A stretch of 64,000 bases of DNA from Polytrichum commune (lineage: Eukaryota > Streptophyta > Polytrichopsida > Polytrichales > Polytrichaceae): NCBI GenBank assembly GCA_950295325.1, contig OX485803.1:62945554-63009553 (forward strand). The letters are read 5' to 3'. Of this stretch, positions 62,201 through 64,000 are shown one piece after another (position 1 is the stretch's first letter; each line of letters begins with the position of its first letter). Made by a program: the position numbers and the translations under genes. The notes under the pieces are model-generated. The model saw only the letters and a program-made list of their open reading frames with translations. It was not told where the DNA came from and searched no databases.

Positions 62201-63886
62201 TGTACTAGTTTGATACATCTGAACTATATGGTCCGTCTATAAGTAATCTCAGGCAATGTCTGATAGTAAGCAGCTTTGCTAATGCTAAGTAGGTCGTGAT
62301 CAATGCTTACTTTAAATGTCATTTCCGGCCTTTGTGTCAAGGAGCAACAGTCCTTATCATCTAGTCTCTCTGAAAGCAAATTTTGTTTGGTCAAATATAA
62401 GTGATGATGCCTCCATTCATGTGTGTACCAGTTTTTCCCTATCATGGAAGAGTTGGCAACAGCTGCAGAAAGGTCATACCGTGATCTGACAGACGAAACA
62501 GAGGGGTTTTATGATTATTTCTACGAATCAACTGTAGTCAATGAGATAAGTCTCATCAACATTGGCAGTCGTCCTGCTCGCCGCAAGGCAACAGTGCGAG
62601 ATAAATCCTCTTTACGTGCCATTCCTTGGGTGTTTGGCTGGGCCCAGGTATATCTTCCAACCAGTTACCCAATGTAGCTTGTAAAAATTGAAAAATAGTG
62701 GATAACACCTATGTTTGCCAACACTAGCATGAATTATAGAGTCCGGTTGCCTGCATGCTACTGCCTCAACAAAGAGGTGGACTCTTTCTCACTGCTGTAA
62801 CAGGTGCAAATCTTTCTAACAATCGCAAGTAGGGCAACTTGATTGCCCATTGTTCCTCCCTACTCATTGTGTTGTGTTGTTTGTGGGCAACAGTCAAGGC
62901 ATACTCTTCCAGCATGGTATGGTGTGGGGAGTGGCATCACATCATATACACAGGATGACCCAAAAAGGATTCAGGAGGTCCAACGTATGTATAAAGAGTG
63001 GCCCTTCTTCCGGACATTTCTTTCAAATGTCCAGGTATCTAATATTTCTCACCTCAACTTCATAGCTGAAGTAGACAACTCTGCATTGAACGTCAACTGT
63101 GACATGGATAGCCATTCGGGTTCATGAAAGCTTAATAATTGATGGGCTTACAGAGGTTGACTGGTTTCCAACACACAGGCATTGGGCTAATTAGCTGATA
63201 CCTCTCGCAAGTATGTCACTTTGTGTCTTAAACTTCAAGATGGCGAACTGAATCTGTAAAAACTTTGGCTAGTTGGAAGAGGTAGGACAAACAAACTGTG
63301 TCTGGACATTCATGATTTAGAAACTTGGCATGCTTGTATGTGAAACAGATTGATAAAATGCTACTTCTACTTACCAGAGATACTTTCCCTAATCAACATT
63401 GGTTGTTGCTTGAACAGATGTCTTTGTTCAAAGCTTCAATGGAGATTGCTCAAGAATATGCACGCCTTTGTTTGTATGTGTCCCACAAAATTAACTTGTA
63501 TTTCCTGTAGTAATTACTTAGACTATATGGCGCTTTTGTGTACTGTTTCAACTTCACTGGGAAACTCAATTTTTGTTTTAGAAAATATTGTCTTCCATCC
63601 TGCAACATGACAAAGTGCAGGCAGTAATGTTAGTTTGTTTTCTAGTTTCCCTGTTGACAACGACTTAGAGGGACGTCCTTCTACCACTATACAAGTTTCC
63701 AGATGTCCTAGAATGAAGTCTCCAAGGTATAGCTGATAGATAAATTTTGAATTTTGTGAGTATGAAGTTTGCAAATTTTCTTACATTCGTTTTTTTATCT
63801 GGTGAATCATTGAATACAGAAATCGCATCACTCAGAAGTTGGTGTTTGATCTAGTGTCACAAGAATATTTCCTCACCAGGGATCAG
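50261..63886 (+). CDS. Phosphoenolpyruvate carboxylase with N-terminal ACT domain (3' end outside window)
   Basis: PEPC adds bicarbonate to phosphoenolpyruvate, giving oxaloacetate. Twenty-nine exons join in phase: 50261-50298, 51135-51198, 51689-51807, 52024-52314, 52593-52779, 53027-53095, 53652-53753, 54122-54241, 54468-54587, 54891-54986, 55379-55435, 55539-55682, 55786-55873, 56356-56441, 56779-56904, 57214-57321, 57659-57766, 58073-58204, 58925-59047, 59334-59477, 59959-60072, 60406-60483, 61116-61307, 61662-61760, 62067-62135, 62432-62647, 62894-63034, 63418-63473, 63820-63886. They encode 1,118 residues; roughly 100 more lie to the right. Residues 1-90 are Ser/Arg/Ala-rich and transit-like. 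ACT domain about 132-215. PEPC from about 228: FTAHPTE with catalytic His378, GGDRDGNP (490-497), [17 protein letters not shown] (843-852) and [11 protein letters not shown] (881-891). The ORF is open in every exon. Sequence choices such as [10 protein letters not shown] and [15 protein letters not shown] recall a bacterial PEPC subgroup. Confidence 0.93.
52024..52779 (+). other. ACT domain exons of the PEPC gene
   Basis: Exons 4 and 5 encode [20 protein letters not shown], then [33 protein letters not shown] and [12 protein letters not shown]. This follows the beta-alpha-beta-beta-alpha-beta order of ACT domains, with the usual Gly at the first strand-helix turn region and the R-V-V-D-E-F strand. 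ACT domains bind amino acids or other small ligands and regulate attached enzymes. Exon 4 ends ATCAG|GTTGGA in phase 2. Reading through that donor gives nonsense, while splicing restores the domain. Exon 5 continues into the first PEPC helix (PQLLEQ). Confidence 0.85.
52780..53026 (+). other. GC-AG intron between ACT and PEPC coding parts
   Basis: The donor is CAG|GCAAGT, the standard rare GC-type donor, and the acceptor is GAGCAG. Splicing joins PQLLEQ to [12 protein letters not shown] in phase 0. Reading into the intron gives a stop within 10 codons. The other introns of this gene have GT donors. Confidence 0.75.
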
Positions 63887-64000
63887 GTTGGTGTTGGCCT
63901 TTTAACAGTCACTCACAGCAAACAGTTCCTCAAATGCTTGGCTTTTACCTGCATATTAAAAGAGCTGTTTGCTATCCGTTTATGTGCAAGGACCATGATA

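Overview
The window is nuclear DNA of a green plant. The genes have short spliceosomal exons separated by AT-rich introns. One gene is a plant-type dihydropyrimidine dehydrogenase, another an F-box protein, and the intergenic DNA holds Ty1/copia, LINE, SINE and foldback remnants with many microsatellites. I cannot name the species; a bryophyte, other non-seed plant or streptophyte alga fits better than a flowering plant, but that is inference.

Layout. 96-1149: last three exons of an unrecognised Ala/Lys-rich protein with a thylakoid-lumen-like signal. 2777-3863 (-): frameshifted F-box gene. 4811-5296 (-): orphan terminal exon. 5587-6258 (+): two coding-like blocks that do not splice together cleanly. 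6.3-10.2 kb: AT-rich, with a hairpin and a possible MITE. 10910-13971: complete five-exon PYD1 gene (432 aa). 14-20 kb: AT-rich, with decayed coding pieces and palindromes. 20338-21876 (-): broken Ty1/copia fragment. 23970-24432: 23-bp minisatellite. About 25180-37271: a very long non-LTR retrotransposon. 37.3-47.9 kb: tRNA-like sequence, two SINE copies, GA-anchored repeats and a 190-bp foldback. 50261 to beyond the right edge: a gene of at least 29 exons for phosphoenolpyruvate carboxylase (PEPC).

Two systems stand out. First, the PEPC gene starts with a transit-peptide-like sequence, then a textbook ACT domain (a small-molecule-binding regulatory fold), then the PEPC domain. All 29 exons join in phase, and exon 5 encodes both the end of the ACT region and the start of the first PEPC helix. 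This looks like a real ACT-PEPC fusion, and its PEPC sequence resembles a bacterial subgroup rather than either usual plant class.

Second, the retrotransposon carries an APE-type endonuclease at the front of ORF2 and, after RT and RNase H, a zinc-finger/RHN/PD-(D/E)xK module typical of R2-type elements. It therefore has two endonuclease types in one element. ORF2 also has two 2A-like motifs near its N-terminus, one nearly canonical and one damaged. ORF1 is intact but ORF2 has five stops and seven frame changes, so this copy is dead. Its coding strand is strikingly rich in A and C.
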